A DNA stretch of 23,598 nt from Clostridia bacterium (GCA_900753165.1 CAADYC010000047.1:1-23598); one strand, 5' to 3'. Shown: positions 7,651-15,071, counted from the stretch's first letter. Notes: generated by a model not told the origin, from the letters alone. Translations and numbers: made by a program.

Positions 7651-7716
7651 TAATTATTAGTAAATGATAATTAAATATGAAATTAATAATAAATGAGAAA
7701 GAGGGAAAAATAATTA

Positions 7717-8262
7717 ATGAAAAGAAATCAAGAAAGTAAAAAGGAACACTCGAATATGAAATGGGTTATACAATCATTTATAATGACATTTATTTTATCA
7801 ATGATATTTGCATATGTATCAACAAATGGGGTATCAAATCTAAGTTTGATACCTGCATTTCTAATATTGGTATTAGTAGTATTTTTAGGAATATTTTTTG
7901 ATATTATAGGTGTAGCGGTTACAGTTGCTAATGAAGAGGAATTTCATGCAAAAGCAACTAAAAAAGTAAAAGGTTCAAAAGATTCAATTAAATTAATCAA
8001 AAATGCTCCAAAGGTTGCAAATATTTGTGCAGATGTTATTGGTGATATTTGTGGGGTATTAAGTGGTTCTATAAGTGCGTTGATTTCTATAAAGATTTCA
8101 ACTCAAATGAATTTGCCGTTTAATATTCAGTTTGTTTTGAGTGCTTTGGTGTCAGCTTTAACTGTTAGTGGTAAGGCTTTTGGTAAGGATATTGCTAATA
8201 AAAAATCTACTGAAATTGTGCATAAAGTTGGTATCGTTTTGAATAAATTTAGTAAAAAATAG
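7717..8262 (+). CDS. oapA: OLE-associated membrane protein OapA
   Basis: A 181-aa membrane protein that starts 127 nt after the OLE RNA, which is the hallmark arrangement of OLE loci. Hydrophobic segments lie at about 16-34, 42-69, 103-125 and 136-151. The middle block 'GVAVTVANEEEFHAKATKKV' (65-84), with 'LIKNAPKVANICADVIGDIC' (93-112) and 'GVLSG' (113-117), is the conserved OapA region, which is distantly related to the DUF21/CorB membrane domain. Known OapA dimers bind OLE RNA and bring it to the membrane. The start at 7717 has GAGGG upstream; an alternative ATG at 7756 (residue 14) has AAGGA at 7741-7745. The partner proteins OapB and OapC are not in this window. Confidence 0.88.
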   Translation: MKRNQESKKEHSNMKWVIQSFIMTFILSMIFAYVSTNGVSNLSLIPAFLILVLVVFLGIFFDIIGVAVTVANEEEFHAKATKKVKGSKDSIKLIKNAPKVANICADVIGDICGVLSGSISALISIKISTQMNLPFNIQFVLSALVSALTVSGKAFGKDIANKKSTEIVHKVGIVLNKFSKK

Positions 8263-8282
8263 ATTACTGGACTTAATAAGAA

Positions 8283-8326
8283 AGACTATAAGATATAGTG
8301 TATATACATTTTATAGTCTATTTTTT
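8283..8326. terminator. Bidirectional terminator after oapA and the DUF2442 gene
   Basis: AGACTATAA (8283-8291) is perfectly complementary to TTATAGTCT (8311-8319), with T6 at 8321-8326 on the plus strand. It lies between convergent genes and overlaps the DUF2442 stop codon. Confidence 0.7.
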
Positions 8327-8606
8327 AATTCATTTCTTTTATTTCAAATTTATAATCTTTTAAGGGTATGCTATTAAAGTATATTTTTTCTGGTGCAATA
8401 TCTTCACCAGTACTCCATTTAAGAGTTATTCCATAAACTTTAACTTTTTTGAAGTTTTCTTTGTTTCTTAAGTTTTGATAATAATCAAATTTTAACATTT
8501 CTTTCATATCATATATTTTTTCTTCATTATTTTTGAACTTTATATAAAGTAAATATCCTTCTAATGGTTTTACTTCAATAGGTAATTCTTCTATTTTATT
8601 TTCCAT
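8325..8606 (-). CDS. DUF2442 domain protein
   Basis: A 93-aa small protein with the DUF2442 layout: 'VKPLEGYLLYIKFKNNEEKI' (12-31), a central 'YDMKEML' and the terminal 'ITLKWSTGEDIAPEKIY'. The W-x-x-G-x-D-I-A-P-E block is the most diagnostic part. DUF2442 genes are very often paired with DUF4160 genes, as here (24-nt gap), and the pair is often listed as a putative toxin-antitoxin-like system; its activity is unproven. The ATG follows GGGGGAA. Confidence 0.85.
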   Translation of the reverse strand: MENKIEELPIEVKPLEGYLLYIKFKNNEEKIYDMKEMLKFDYYQNLRNKENFKKVKVYGITLKWSTGEDIAPEKIYFNSIPLKDYKFEIKEMN

Positions 8607-8630
8607 ATTATATTCCCCCTAATATAAATA

Positions 8631-8897
8631 TTATTTTAAAGGCTCAATTGTAAAAGCACCATTTCCAGATTGTAGCATATTCCATAAAGTAATCAATTCT
8701 TCTTTTCTAAGTTCAATCCAGGCAAAGACTAATTTTTTTTGCTTGTTGGGAATTGTACCGGACAATATGTTACCATCCAAATCAATACTACATCTATATT
8801 CCGCATATTGTACATGTATATGTGGTAAATGATGTCTATCAGTATCATTAAAGTACATACTGATAATGATGCCATAAAATTGTGAAACTATAGGCAA
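8631..8897 (-). CDS. DUF4160 domain protein (TTG start)
   Basis: An 88-aa protein that begins 'MPIVSQFYGIIISMYFND', the standard DUF4160 opening ('P.I.r..Gi.i.my..DH.PPHvHv.y'). It continues with 'HHLPHIHVQYAEYRCSIDLD' and a C-terminal 'WIELRKEELITLWNMLQSG'. The start codon is TTG, chosen because AAAGGAGGTG lies 7 nt upstream and the family begins exactly here. It is the first gene of a two-gene operon with DUF2442. Function is unknown; a TA-like or regulatory role is only suggested by the constant pairing. The histidine-rich H-x-x-x-H-x-H motif is intact. Confidence 0.85.
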   Translation of the reverse strand: MPIVSQFYGIIISMYFNDTDRHHLPHIHVQYAEYRCSIDLDGNILSGTIPNKQKKLVFAWIELRKEELITLWNMLQSGNGAFTIEPLK

Positions 8898-9060
8898 TAG
8901 GCGTCACCTCCTTTAGTATAGCATTTTAAAATATTAAAATCAATAAAAATGAAAAATTTACTATAGAATTATAGTAGAATTAAATAAATGAATTAATGGT
9001 ATATTTATATCATATTATTTTACATAATACAAGTGCTTGAGAGAAAATTTATAAAATTTA

Positions 9061-9089
9061 TTGTTTAAGCACAATATTTTTGATACAAT
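9061..9089 (+). promoter_or_regulatory. Promoter of the short-chain dehydrogenase with possible operator
   Basis: TTGTTT at 9061-9066 and TACAAT at 9084-9089 have a 17-nt spacer, with TG at 9081-9082 near the -10. GTGCTT (9033-9038) and AAGCAC (9067-9072) form an inverted repeat that flanks the -35 and could be a regulator site. Confidence 0.55.
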
Positions 9090-9113
9090 ATCATAAAAGA
9101 ACGGAGGAAAATT

Positions 9114-9875
9114 ATGAAAGCATTAATAACAGGAGCATCTTCTGGAATAGGAAGAGATATGGCGAGAGTATTAGCAAAAAAAGGATACAATTTAGTATTA
9201 GTTGCAAGAGACGAACAAAAATTAGATGAATTAGCAGAAGAATTACGAAAAGAAAATAATATAGAAACTCAAGTAATATCAATGGATTTATCAATAGAAC
9301 AAAATTGCAAAGATTTGCACAAAAGTGTAAAAGATGTGGATATCTTAGTCAATAATGCAGGTTTTGGTGATTGTGGAAACTTTACACATACAGATTTAAA
9401 CAAGGAATTGACAATGATAAAAACAAATATTATTGCATATCATATTTTAACAAAATTATATTTAGTTGATATGAAGGCAAAAAACAGTGGAAAGATTTTA
9501 AATGTTGCATCAATTGCAGGTTTTATGCCTGGTCCATTAATGGCAACATATTATTCAACAAAGGCGTATGTTGTAAGACTTTCGGAATCTATTAGAGAAG
9601 AATTAAAAAAAGAAAAGTCAAATGTTCAAATTAGTATTTTGTGTCCAGGTCCAGTAAATACTAATTTTAATAATGTTGCAAATGTTAAGTTTCATATGAG
9701 AGAGGTTAATAGTTATAGTGTTGCTAATTTTGCAATAAAGAAATTGTTTAAGGGAAAATTTTATATTATACCCGGTCTGGATGTAAAACTGGGCATTTTC
9801 TTTAGTCATATTGTGCCTAGTGGTTTTGTTGCAAAAATTACGTATATGGTGCAAAAAAGAAAGTTGGAAAAATAG
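9114..9875 (+). CDS. Short-chain dehydrogenase/reductase (SDR)
   Basis: A 253-aa classical SDR with a complete set of family motifs: the dinucleotide-binding 'TGASSGIG' at 6-13, 'DLS' (58-60), 'NNAG' at 80-83, catalytic S133, and Y146-xxx-K150 in 'YYSTK'. 'CPGPVNTNF' near 180-188 is the usual post-catalytic loop. The Arg at the end of strand 2 ('LVARDEQKL') suggests NADP(H) preference. The substrate is not predictable. The gene follows GGAGGAAA and has its own promoter. It is not obviously linked to its neighbours; ylxM starts from a separate promoter 20 bp downstream. Confidence 0.92.
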   Translation: MKALITGASSGIGRDMARVLAKKGYNLVLVARDEQKLDELAEELRKENNIETQVISMDLSIEQNCKDLHKSVKDVDILVNNAGFGDCGNFTHTDLNKELTMIKTNIIAYHILTKLYLVDMKAKNSGKILNVASIAGFMPGPLMATYYSTKAYVVRLSESIREELKKEKSNVQISILCPGPVNTNFNNVANVKFHMREVNSYSVANFAIKKLFKGKFYIIPGLDVKLGIFFSHIVPSGFVAKITYMVQKRKLEK

Positions 9876-9895
9876 AGTAAATTTAGTTAAAAACC

Positions 9896-9924
9896 TTGAC
9901 AAATGAACAAAAATAGTGTAAAGT
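9896..9924 (+). promoter_or_regulatory. Promoter of the ylxM-ffh cluster
   Basis: A perfect TTGACA at 9896-9901 has TAAAGT at 9919-9924 after 17 nt. A perfect TATAAT at 9924-9929 is at 22 nt, which is too long a spacer, so the first -10 is preferred. Confidence 0.6.
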
Positions 9925-9956
9925 ATAATAGCATTACAAAAAAGAGGGTAGTTATT

Positions 9957-10304
9957 ATGGAAAAAAACGTAGAAATAAGTATATTGTGTGATTTATATGG
10001 AAAATTGTTAACCCAAAAACAATTTGACTTCTTAAATGACTACTACAATAACGACTTGTCACTATCAGAAATAGCAGAAAACAACCAAATAACAAGACAA
10101 GCGGTTAGAGACATAATAAAGAAAGGGGAGAAAAAGCTTTTCGAATACGAAGAGAAGTTGTTATTTATGAAAAGGATGTCGAATCAAGAAAAAACAATAG
10201 AGCACGTATTATCAGAACTAACAAAAATAGAAAAAACTTCATCTGATAAAAAAGTTGCTCAAATCTTAGAGAGTGTTAAAAAAGAATTAAATTGTTTAGT
10301 ATAA
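9957..10304 (+). CDS. ylxM: YlxM-like helix-turn-helix SRP-associated protein
   Basis: A 115-aa protein of the YlxM/p13 family (UPF0122). It is almost always encoded directly before ffh, and in streptococci it binds the SRP and modulates Ffh/FtsY GTPase activity. 'LSLSEIAENNQITRQAVRD' is a sigma-70 region 4-like helix-turn-helix, preceded by 'LTQKQFDFLNDYYN'. The ATG at 9957 is chosen because GAGGG lies upstream and the family starts with 'MEKNVEISILCDLYGKLLT'. An in-frame ATG at 9903 lies within the promoter. Only 17 nt separate it from ffh. Confidence 0.9.
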   Translation: MEKNVEISILCDLYGKLLTQKQFDFLNDYYNNDLSLSEIAENNQITRQAVRDIIKKGEKKLFEYEEKLLFMKRMSNQEKTIEHVLSELTKIEKTSSDKKVAQILESVKKELNCLV

Positions 10305-10321
10305 TATAGGGAGGAAATCAA

Positions 10322-11671
10322 ATGGCTTTTGAAGGATTATCTTCTAGATTGCAAGAAATAACAAGAAAATTTAAAGGTAAAGCAAGAATTACAGACTCAG
10401 ACTTAAAAGAAATGCTAAGAGAAGTCAAACTTGCATTATTAGAAGCGGATGTAAACTATAAAATCGTAAAAGAATTTATAGCAAATATTCAAGAAAAAGC
10501 CTTGGGGCAAGATGTTTTAAAATCATTAACTCCAGGACAACAAGTTGTAAAAATAGTTAAAGACGAATTAGTTGAACTTTTAGGTGGAACAGAAAGCAAA
10601 GTTAATTTTTCACCAAACCCACCAACAATAATAATGATGGTTGGACTTCAAGGTTCAGGTAAAACAACAACATCTGGAAAACTTGCAAATTTATTTAGAA
10701 AACAAGGAAAAAAGCCATTATTAGTTGCATGTGATGTTTATAGGCCAGCGGCTATCAAGCAATTACAAGTTGTTGGAGCACAATTAAATATCCCTGTATA
10801 TGCAAATGAACAATCAAAAGATGTTGTACATATTGCAAAACAAGCAATAAATGTGGCAATGTCAAAATTGAATGATGTAATCATTCTAGATACGGCTGGA
10901 CGTTTACAAATAGACGAGCAGTTAATGGAAGAATTACAAAATGTTAAAAAGAGTGTAAAACCTCACGAAATACTATTAGTTGTAGATTCTATGACTGGTC
11001 AAGAAGCAGTAAATGTTGCAGAAACATTTAACGAAAAAGTTGGAATAGATGGAATCGTTCTAACAAAGTTAGATGGTGATACCCGTGGTGGTGCGGCACT
11101 TTCAGTTAAAAAAGTTACTGGTAGACCTATAAAATCTGCTGCAACAGGTGAGAAAATGAGTGATATAGAAGTTTTCCATCCAGATAGAATGGCATCAAGA
11201 ATTTTAGGAATGGGTGACATTTTAGCAGTTATAGAAAAAGCAGAAGAGGCTTTTGATTTAGAAGAAGCCGAAAAATTAGAAAAGAAGATGAGAAAGAGTG
11301 AGTTGGATTTAGATGATTATTTAGCTCAAATCAGGCAAATGAAAAAAATGGGTTCTTTTTCATCATTATTAAAACTAATTCCTGGTATGAATCAATTTAA
11401 AGATATTAAAGTTGATGATAAGGAATTTGGTAAAATAGAAGCAATTATTTGTTCTATGACTCCGAAGGAAAAAAGGAATACTAAACTTTTAAATGCAAGT
11501 AGAAGAATTAGAATTGCAAAGGGTAGTGGAACAACAGTACAAGATATAAATAAATTCATTAAATCTTATGAAATGACACAAAAAATGATGAAACAAATGA
11601 AGAGTAAGGGTGGAATGAAAAAGTTTATGAATGGTATTGATGAAAATGCTTTAAAGAATTTTAAAATGTAA
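10322..11671 (+). CDS. ffh: Signal recognition particle protein Ffh (SRP54)
   Basis: A 449-aa SRP GTPase that targets nascent membrane and secretory proteins to FtsY/SecYEG. The N domain covers about 1-100. The G domain has G1 'GLQGSGKTT' (108-116), G2 'DVYRPAAIKQL' (138-148), G3 'DTAGR' (190-194) and G4 'TKLDGDTRGG' (248-257). The methionine-rich M domain (about 300-449) has 'LLKLIPGM', the SRP-RNA-binding 'SRRIRIAKGSG' and a terminal 'MTQKMMKQMKSKGGMKKF'. Length is normal. The ATG follows GGGAGGAAA. The SRP RNA gene is not in the window. The gene is followed by a MITE-like element instead of directly by rpsP. Confidence 0.98.
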   Translation: MAFEGLSSRLQEITRKFKGKARITDSDLKEMLREVKLALLEADVNYKIVKEFIANIQEKALGQDVLKSLTPGQQVVKIVKDELVELLGGTESKVNFSPNPPTIIMMVGLQGSGKTTTSGKLANLFRKQGKKPLLVACDVYRPAAIKQLQVVGAQLNIPVYANEQSKDVVHIAKQAINVAMSKLNDVIILDTAGRLQIDEQLMEELQNVKKSVKPHEILLVVDSMTGQEAVNVAETFNEKVGIDGIVLTKLDGDTRGGAALSVKKVTGRPIKSAATGEKMSDIEVFHPDRMASRILGMGDILAVIEKAEEAFDLEEAEKLEKKMRKSELDLDDYLAQIRQMKKMGSFSSLLKLIPGMNQFKDIKVDDKEFGKIEAIICSMTPKEKRNTKLLNASRRIRIAKGSGTTVQDINKFIKSYEMTQKMMKQMKSKGGMKKFMNGIDENALKNFKM

Positions 11672-11681
11672 AGCAATTTGA

Positions 11682-11830
11682 AAAAGGATGTATATATAAT
11701 ATTTTGAATTTCCGTTTTCCAAGGCGTTTAAGATACTGAATATTCAAATTTTAGATACACACTATAATAAGAAAAAATAATAAGTTTAATAGGTCAAACT
11801 CAATTCAAAGTATTATATATACATCCTTTT
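11682..11830. mobile_element. MITE-like 149-bp element with 29-bp terminal inverted repeats
   Basis: 11682-11710 and 11802-11830 are inverted copies with 28 of 29 bases matching; the single difference is a G-U-compatible change. The 91-nt interior has no ORF. The element lies between ffh and rpsP, which are usually adjacent in Firmicutes. I see no convincing target-site duplication. A long transcribed hairpin here could also act as a processing site or partial terminator between the SRP and ribosomal parts of the operon. Confidence 0.6.
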
Positions 11831-11929
11831 ATAAAAATGTTTTTAAATTTTTAAATTTATATAAATTTTGGTAACTTTTAAATTTTTAAAATTTTGAAGG
11901 GACTAGAGATTCTAGGAGGTGAAATTGAA

Positions 11930-12166
11930 ATGGTAAAAATCAGATTACAAAGAGAAGGAAAGAAAAAAGCTCCTTTCTATCATATAGTAGTTGCTGATTC
12001 TAAATCTCCAAGAGATGGTAAAATAATCGAAAAAATAGGAACATATAACCCAATGACAGAACCATCTACAATAGTTTTAGATCAAGAAAAAGTTGCACAA
12101 TGGATTAAAAATGGTGCAAAACCAACAGATACTGTAAAAAAATTAATCGAAAATGCAGCAAAATAA
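11930..12166 (+). CDS. rpsP: 30S ribosomal protein bS16
   Basis: A 78-aa bS16, full length for the family. It starts with the standard 'MVKIRLQREGKKKAPFYHIV' and continues 'ADSKSPRDGKIIEKIGTYNP' and 'AQWIKNGAKPTDTVKKL'. The protein binds 16S rRNA early in 30S assembly. The ATG at 11930 is preferred over an upstream in-frame ATG at 11894, because AGGAGGT at 11914-11920 lies 9 nt before it and the family begins at MVKI. It heads the ribosome-maturation group rpsP-khpA-rimM-trmD-rplS. Confidence 0.97.
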   Translation: MVKIRLQREGKKKAPFYHIVVADSKSPRDGKIIEKIGTYNPMTEPSTIVLDQEKVAQWIKNGAKPTDTVKKLIENAAK

Positions 12167-12231
12167 TTTTGTTATTGCTATTAAAATTTAATGCAATTAC
12201 AAATTGAAACGTAGTGAAAGGATATTAAGCT

Positions 12232-12462
12232 ATGAAAGAAATTATTGAAACTATAATTTTAAATCTTGTTGATAATAAAGATGCAGTTGAAATAACTGAA
12301 AAACAAGATGAAAAAGGTATAGTATTTGAAGTGAAAGTTGCAAATGAAGATATGGGTAGAGTAATTGGTAAACAAGGAAGACTTGCAAAATCTATAAGAA
12401 CTGTTGCAAAATCAGTTGGTGCTAGAGAACATAAGAAAGTTTCTGTAGAATTTATTGATTAG
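12232..12462 (+). CDS. khpA: KH-domain RNA-binding protein KhpA (YlqC)
   Basis: A 76-aa single KH domain protein. The GxxG loop is seen in 'GRVIGKQGRLAKSIRTV' (G-K-Q-G, about 54-57), with the usual terminal 'HKKVSVEFID'. KhpA forms a dimer with KhpB/Jag and binds many RNAs, with effects on cell elongation and sRNA function in Gram-positive bacteria. Its position between rpsP and rimM is conserved in Firmicutes. The ATG follows GAAAGGA, and the gene ends 12 nt before rimM. Confidence 0.95.
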   Translation: MKEIIETIILNLVDNKDAVEITEKQDEKGIVFEVKVANEDMGRVIGKQGRLAKSIRTVAKSVGAREHKKVSVEFID

Positions 12463-12474
12463 TAGGAGTAAAAT

Positions 12475-12981
12475 ATGCAAGAATTTTTAGAAATAGGCCA
12501 AATAGTTAATACATTTGGAATAAAAGGAATGGTCAAGGTCAAACCTTTTACAGATGATATTACTAGATTTGATGATTTAAAAACGGTATATGTTGAATCA
12601 AACAAAACTAAAAAACAATATGAAATTGAAGAAGTAAAATATCATAAAGATATGGTATTAATTAAATTTAAAGGAATAGATAGAGTAGAAGATGCAGAAT
12701 TGTTGCGTAATTCATATTTGAAAGTTAATAGACAAGATGAACCTGAACTTCAAGAAGGTACATATTATATTGTTGATTTAATTGGATTAGATGTTTATTC
12801 TGATGAAGGAAAATTACTTGGTAAATTGGATGATGTTTTTAATAGTGGAAGTTGTGACATATATGTTGTAAAAGATGAACTTGGAAAACAATTATTATTG
12901 CCTGCAATATCTGATGTAATTAAAGAAATCAATTTAGAAGAAAAGAAGATAGTTGCACATTTGCTTAAAGGGTTAGTTTAA
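12475..12981 (+). CDS. rimM: 16S rRNA processing protein RimM
   Basis: A 168-aa RimM with the N-terminal domain opening 'LEIGQIVNTFGIKGMVKVKP' (5-24) and a C-terminal PRC-barrel starting at 'YYIVDLIGLDVYSDEGKLLG'. It ends with 'LLPAISDVIKEINLEEKKI'. RimM binds uS19 in the 30S head and helps late 16S maturation. Length and position before trmD are normal. The ATG follows TAGGAG. Confidence 0.96.
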   Translation: MQEFLEIGQIVNTFGIKGMVKVKPFTDDITRFDDLKTVYVESNKTKKQYEIEEVKYHKDMVLIKFKGIDRVEDAELLRNSYLKVNRQDEPELQEGTYYIVDLIGLDVYSDEGKLLGKLDDVFNSGSCDIYVVKDELGKQLLLPAISDVIKEINLEEKKIVAHLLKGLV

Positions 12982-13023
12982 AAAATAACTGCCGTTTAGC
13001 GTTGTTATGGGGGTATAAATTAA

Positions 13024-13767
13024 ATGCAATTTGATGTTTTAACACTTTTTCCAGAAATGTTTAACATTTTAAATGAGAGCATAATTGGAAGAGCAAAAGA
13101 AAAAGGACTAATAAATGTTAATTTAATAAATATTAGAGATTTTTCAAAAAATAAACACAAAAAAGTTGATGATACTCCTTATGGTGGTGGTGCTGGAATG
13201 GTAATTCAACCAGATGTTGTTTACGATGCATATAAATCTGTTATCACAAACAATGAAAAATCTGAAAAAACAAGAGTTATCTATATGTCACCACAGGGTA
13301 AAAAATTAGATCAACAAAAAGTAGAGGGACTATCAAAACAAGAACACTTAATTCTTCTATGTGGTCATTATGAAGGAATAGACCAGAGAGTATTGGATAA
13401 TATAGTTGACGAAGAAATTTCAATTGGTGATTATGTATTAACAGGAGGAGAGTTACCAGCAATGGTATTAATTGATTCTGTAAGTAGATATGTAGAAGGA
13501 GTTTTGAAAGATGGTTCAACAACAGAAGAATCATTTTCACAAGGACTTTTAGAATATCCACAATATACAAGACCAGAAGTTTTTGAAGGACAACAAGTTC
13601 CAGAAGTATTACGCTCAGGTAACCATCAAATGATAGACAAATGGAGAAGAGAGCAAAGTTTAAAAAGAACTTTAGAAAAAAGGCCAGACCTTTTGGAAGA
13701 AGTTGATTTATCTGATGAAGATAAGAAAATTTTAGAAAAAATAGAAATGATGTGCCAAACCAAGTAG
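13024..13767 (+). CDS. trmD: tRNA (guanine-N1)-methyltransferase TrmD
   Basis: A 247-aa SPOUT-class enzyme that makes m1G37 in tRNAs using S-adenosylmethionine and so prevents +1 frameshifting. It opens with 'MQFDVLTLFPEMFNILNESI'. Conserved blocks are 'DDTPYGGGAGMVIQPD', 'LLCGHYEGIDQRVL' and the trefoil-knot 'EISIGDYVLTGGELPAM', followed by 'PQYTRPEVFEGQQVPEVLRS'. All expected motifs are intact and the length is normal. The ribosome binding site is GGGGGT at about 13008-13014. Confidence 0.97.
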   Translation: MQFDVLTLFPEMFNILNESIIGRAKEKGLINVNLINIRDFSKNKHKKVDDTPYGGGAGMVIQPDVVYDAYKSVITNNEKSEKTRVIYMSPQGKKLDQQKVEGLSKQEHLILLCGHYEGIDQRVLDNIVDEEISIGDYVLTGGELPAMVLIDSVSRYVEGVLKDGSTTEESFSQGLLEYPQYTRPEVFEGQQVPEVLRSGNHQMIDKWRREQSLKRTLEKRPDLLEEVDLSDEDKKILEKIEMMCQTK

Positions 13768-13804
13768 GCACCGCTCAAAATAAAAGAAGGAGGTAAATTC
13801 TAAA

Positions 13805-14281
13805 ATGGATATTATTAAATCAATAGAACACGAACAACTTAAGAATAAAATACCAGAATTAAAAGTTGGTAATACAGTAAAAGTACATGTTAGAATTAAA
13901 GAAGGAAACAAAGAAAGAATCCAAGTTTTCGAAGGAATTATAATTAAAGTTCAAGGTGGAGGAGTTAACCAAACATTTACAGTAAGAAAAACATCTTACG
14001 GTGTTGGTGTAGAAAAAACATTCTTAATCCATTCACCATTAGTTGAAAAAGTTGAATTAGTTAGAGTAGGTAAAGCAAGACGTGCTAGATTATTCTATTT
14101 AAGAGATAGAGTAGGTAAGGCTGCTAAAACTAAAGAAATGGTTGGAGCTAGAATCGAAAATAGAGAAATTACTATTAAAGAAGATTTAGCAGAAGAACAG
14201 CTGCTGAAGAAGTTAAAGAAGAAGTTGTTGAAACTCCAGTTGCTGAAACAGCAGAAAACAAAGCAGAATAATTTTAAATAA
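13805..14281 (+). CDS. rplS: 50S ribosomal protein bL19 with aberrant (frameshifted?) C-terminal tail
   Basis: Residues 1 to about 115 are a normal bL19: 'MDIIKSIEHEQLKNKIPELK', 'GNTVKVHVRIKEG', 'QVFEGIIIKVQGGGVNQTFT' and 'ARLFYLRDRVGKAAKTKE'. bL19 sits at the 30S-50S interface. The annotated frame runs on to 158 aa with a basic Leu/Lys/Gln tail ('LLKKLKKKLLKLQLLKQQ') that does not look like any bL19. From about 14197 the -1 frame instead reads a low-complexity acidic tail ('AAEEVKEEVVETPVAETAEN', then K-A-E) and stops at 14269-14271. Such acidic extensions are plausible in Clostridia. A one-base loss near GAAGAACAG (14192-14200), natural or from assembly, explains this. AGGAGGT precedes the ATG. 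Confidence 0.93.
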   Translation: MDIIKSIEHEQLKNKIPELKVGNTVKVHVRIKEGNKERIQVFEGIIIKVQGGGVNQTFTVRKTSYGVGVEKTFLIHSPLVEKVELVRVGKARRARLFYLRDRVGKAAKTKEMVGARIENREITIKEDLAEEQLLKKLKKKLLKLQLLKQQKTKQNNFK

Positions 14282-14311
14282 GTGGGGCAATATAAATTGC
14301 TCTGCTTTTTA
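14281..14311 (+). terminator. Terminator of the rplS operon
   Basis: An imperfect stem with G-U pairs, AGTGGGGCAAT with ATTGCTCTGCTT, has a 4-nt loop and runs into TTTTT. Confidence 0.75.
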
Positions 14312-14345
14312 TATTTGAAATAAAGTAAGAAAATAGTAATAAAAG

Positions 14346-14375
14346 AGATTACATCTTTTAAGATGTAATCTTTTA
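14346..14375. terminator. Bidirectional terminator between rplS and the HD-domain gene
   Basis: AGATTACATCT (14346-14356) is a perfect match to AGATGTAATCT (14361-14371), with a 4-nt loop, TTTT on the plus side and CTCTTTT on the minus side. It lies between convergent genes. Confidence 0.75.
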
Positions 14376-14909
14376 AATTCTAATAAATAATAAGTATAAA
14401 AATACATAAGCATATCTAAAGGCTTTTTTCTGGCAAAAACGATTATAAATTTCATCACGTGATTCATTTAAAGCACAATATTTATCAACTAATGTTAATA
14501 TAAAACTTTCTTTATACTTTGGAAAAGAAAAGAAGGTTACAGGCCACATATGTTTTAAGATAATATCAGTTTCTTTATTATTTAAATCAAATAATTTAGA
14601 AGCATTTTCATATGCTGTTCTAGGATGTGTAAAGGCATGTAAACCTGTTCTGCCATTTTCTCGTTTACGCCAGTCATATAAAAATAAATCATGTAACATT
14701 GCTGCTCTACTACAAGAAATATAATCTAAACCAAATTTTTTGCATATTTTATAACAATAATAAGATGAGGTTAGACAGTGGTCAAAACAAGTTGTTTCAT
14801 AGTGTTGCTTGTAGTCTTTCATTTTTTGTACTGTTTTGTTTTCTATTAAATTTTTAATTATATTTATAAATTCTTTATCAGCATAAATTTTTTCTAATAA
14901 ATTTTTCAT
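14373..14909 (-). CDS. HD-domain phosphohydrolase
   Basis: A 178-aa HD-superfamily protein that starts at 'MKNLLEKIYADKEFINIIKN'. The metal ligands are visible as 'YETTCFDHCLTSSYYCYKIC', the dyad in 'AAMLHDLFLYDW', then 'HAFTHP', and 'LVDKYCALNES' for the last Asp. This pattern is common in uncharacterised Clostridial HD hydrolases thought to act on phosphoesters. The substrate is unknown. The start at 14909 is chosen because AAAGGAGT precedes it; a longer reading to 15092 adds a hydrophobic stretch with no ribosome binding site and runs into the divergent promoter. Confidence 0.85.
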   Translation of the reverse strand: MKNLLEKIYADKEFINIIKNLIENKTVQKMKDYKQHYETTCFDHCLTSSYYCYKICKKFGLDYISCSRAAMLHDLFLYDWRKRENGRTGLHAFTHPRTAYENASKLFDLNNKETDIILKHMWPVTFFSFPKYKESFILTLVDKYCALNESRDEIYNRFCQKKAFRYAYVFLYLLFIRI

Positions 14910-15043
14910 TAGGACTCCTTTATTGAATAAAATTCTAAAATAAAAAGTTTTGTAGTAAAAAATTTTAAATTCCTTATAATTAATTTTAGTATATAATAGT
15001 ATATGTGTCAATACTAGAAAAGAATAATTATGAATTGTAATAC

Positions 15044-15071
15044 TTGAAATTATTATAGTTTGGAGTATAAT
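15044..15071 (+). promoter_or_regulatory. Promoter of the unknown 472-aa gene
   Basis: TTGAAA at 15044-15049 and TATAAT at 15066-15071 have a 16-nt spacer, with a second TATAAT at 15073-15078. AGGAGGT follows at 15081-15087, so the leader is very short. Confidence 0.6.

Noticed and set aside
13277..13771. 164-codon open frame antisense to trmD
   Set aside because: Leu-rich antisense shadow of a well conserved gene, with no ribosome binding site.
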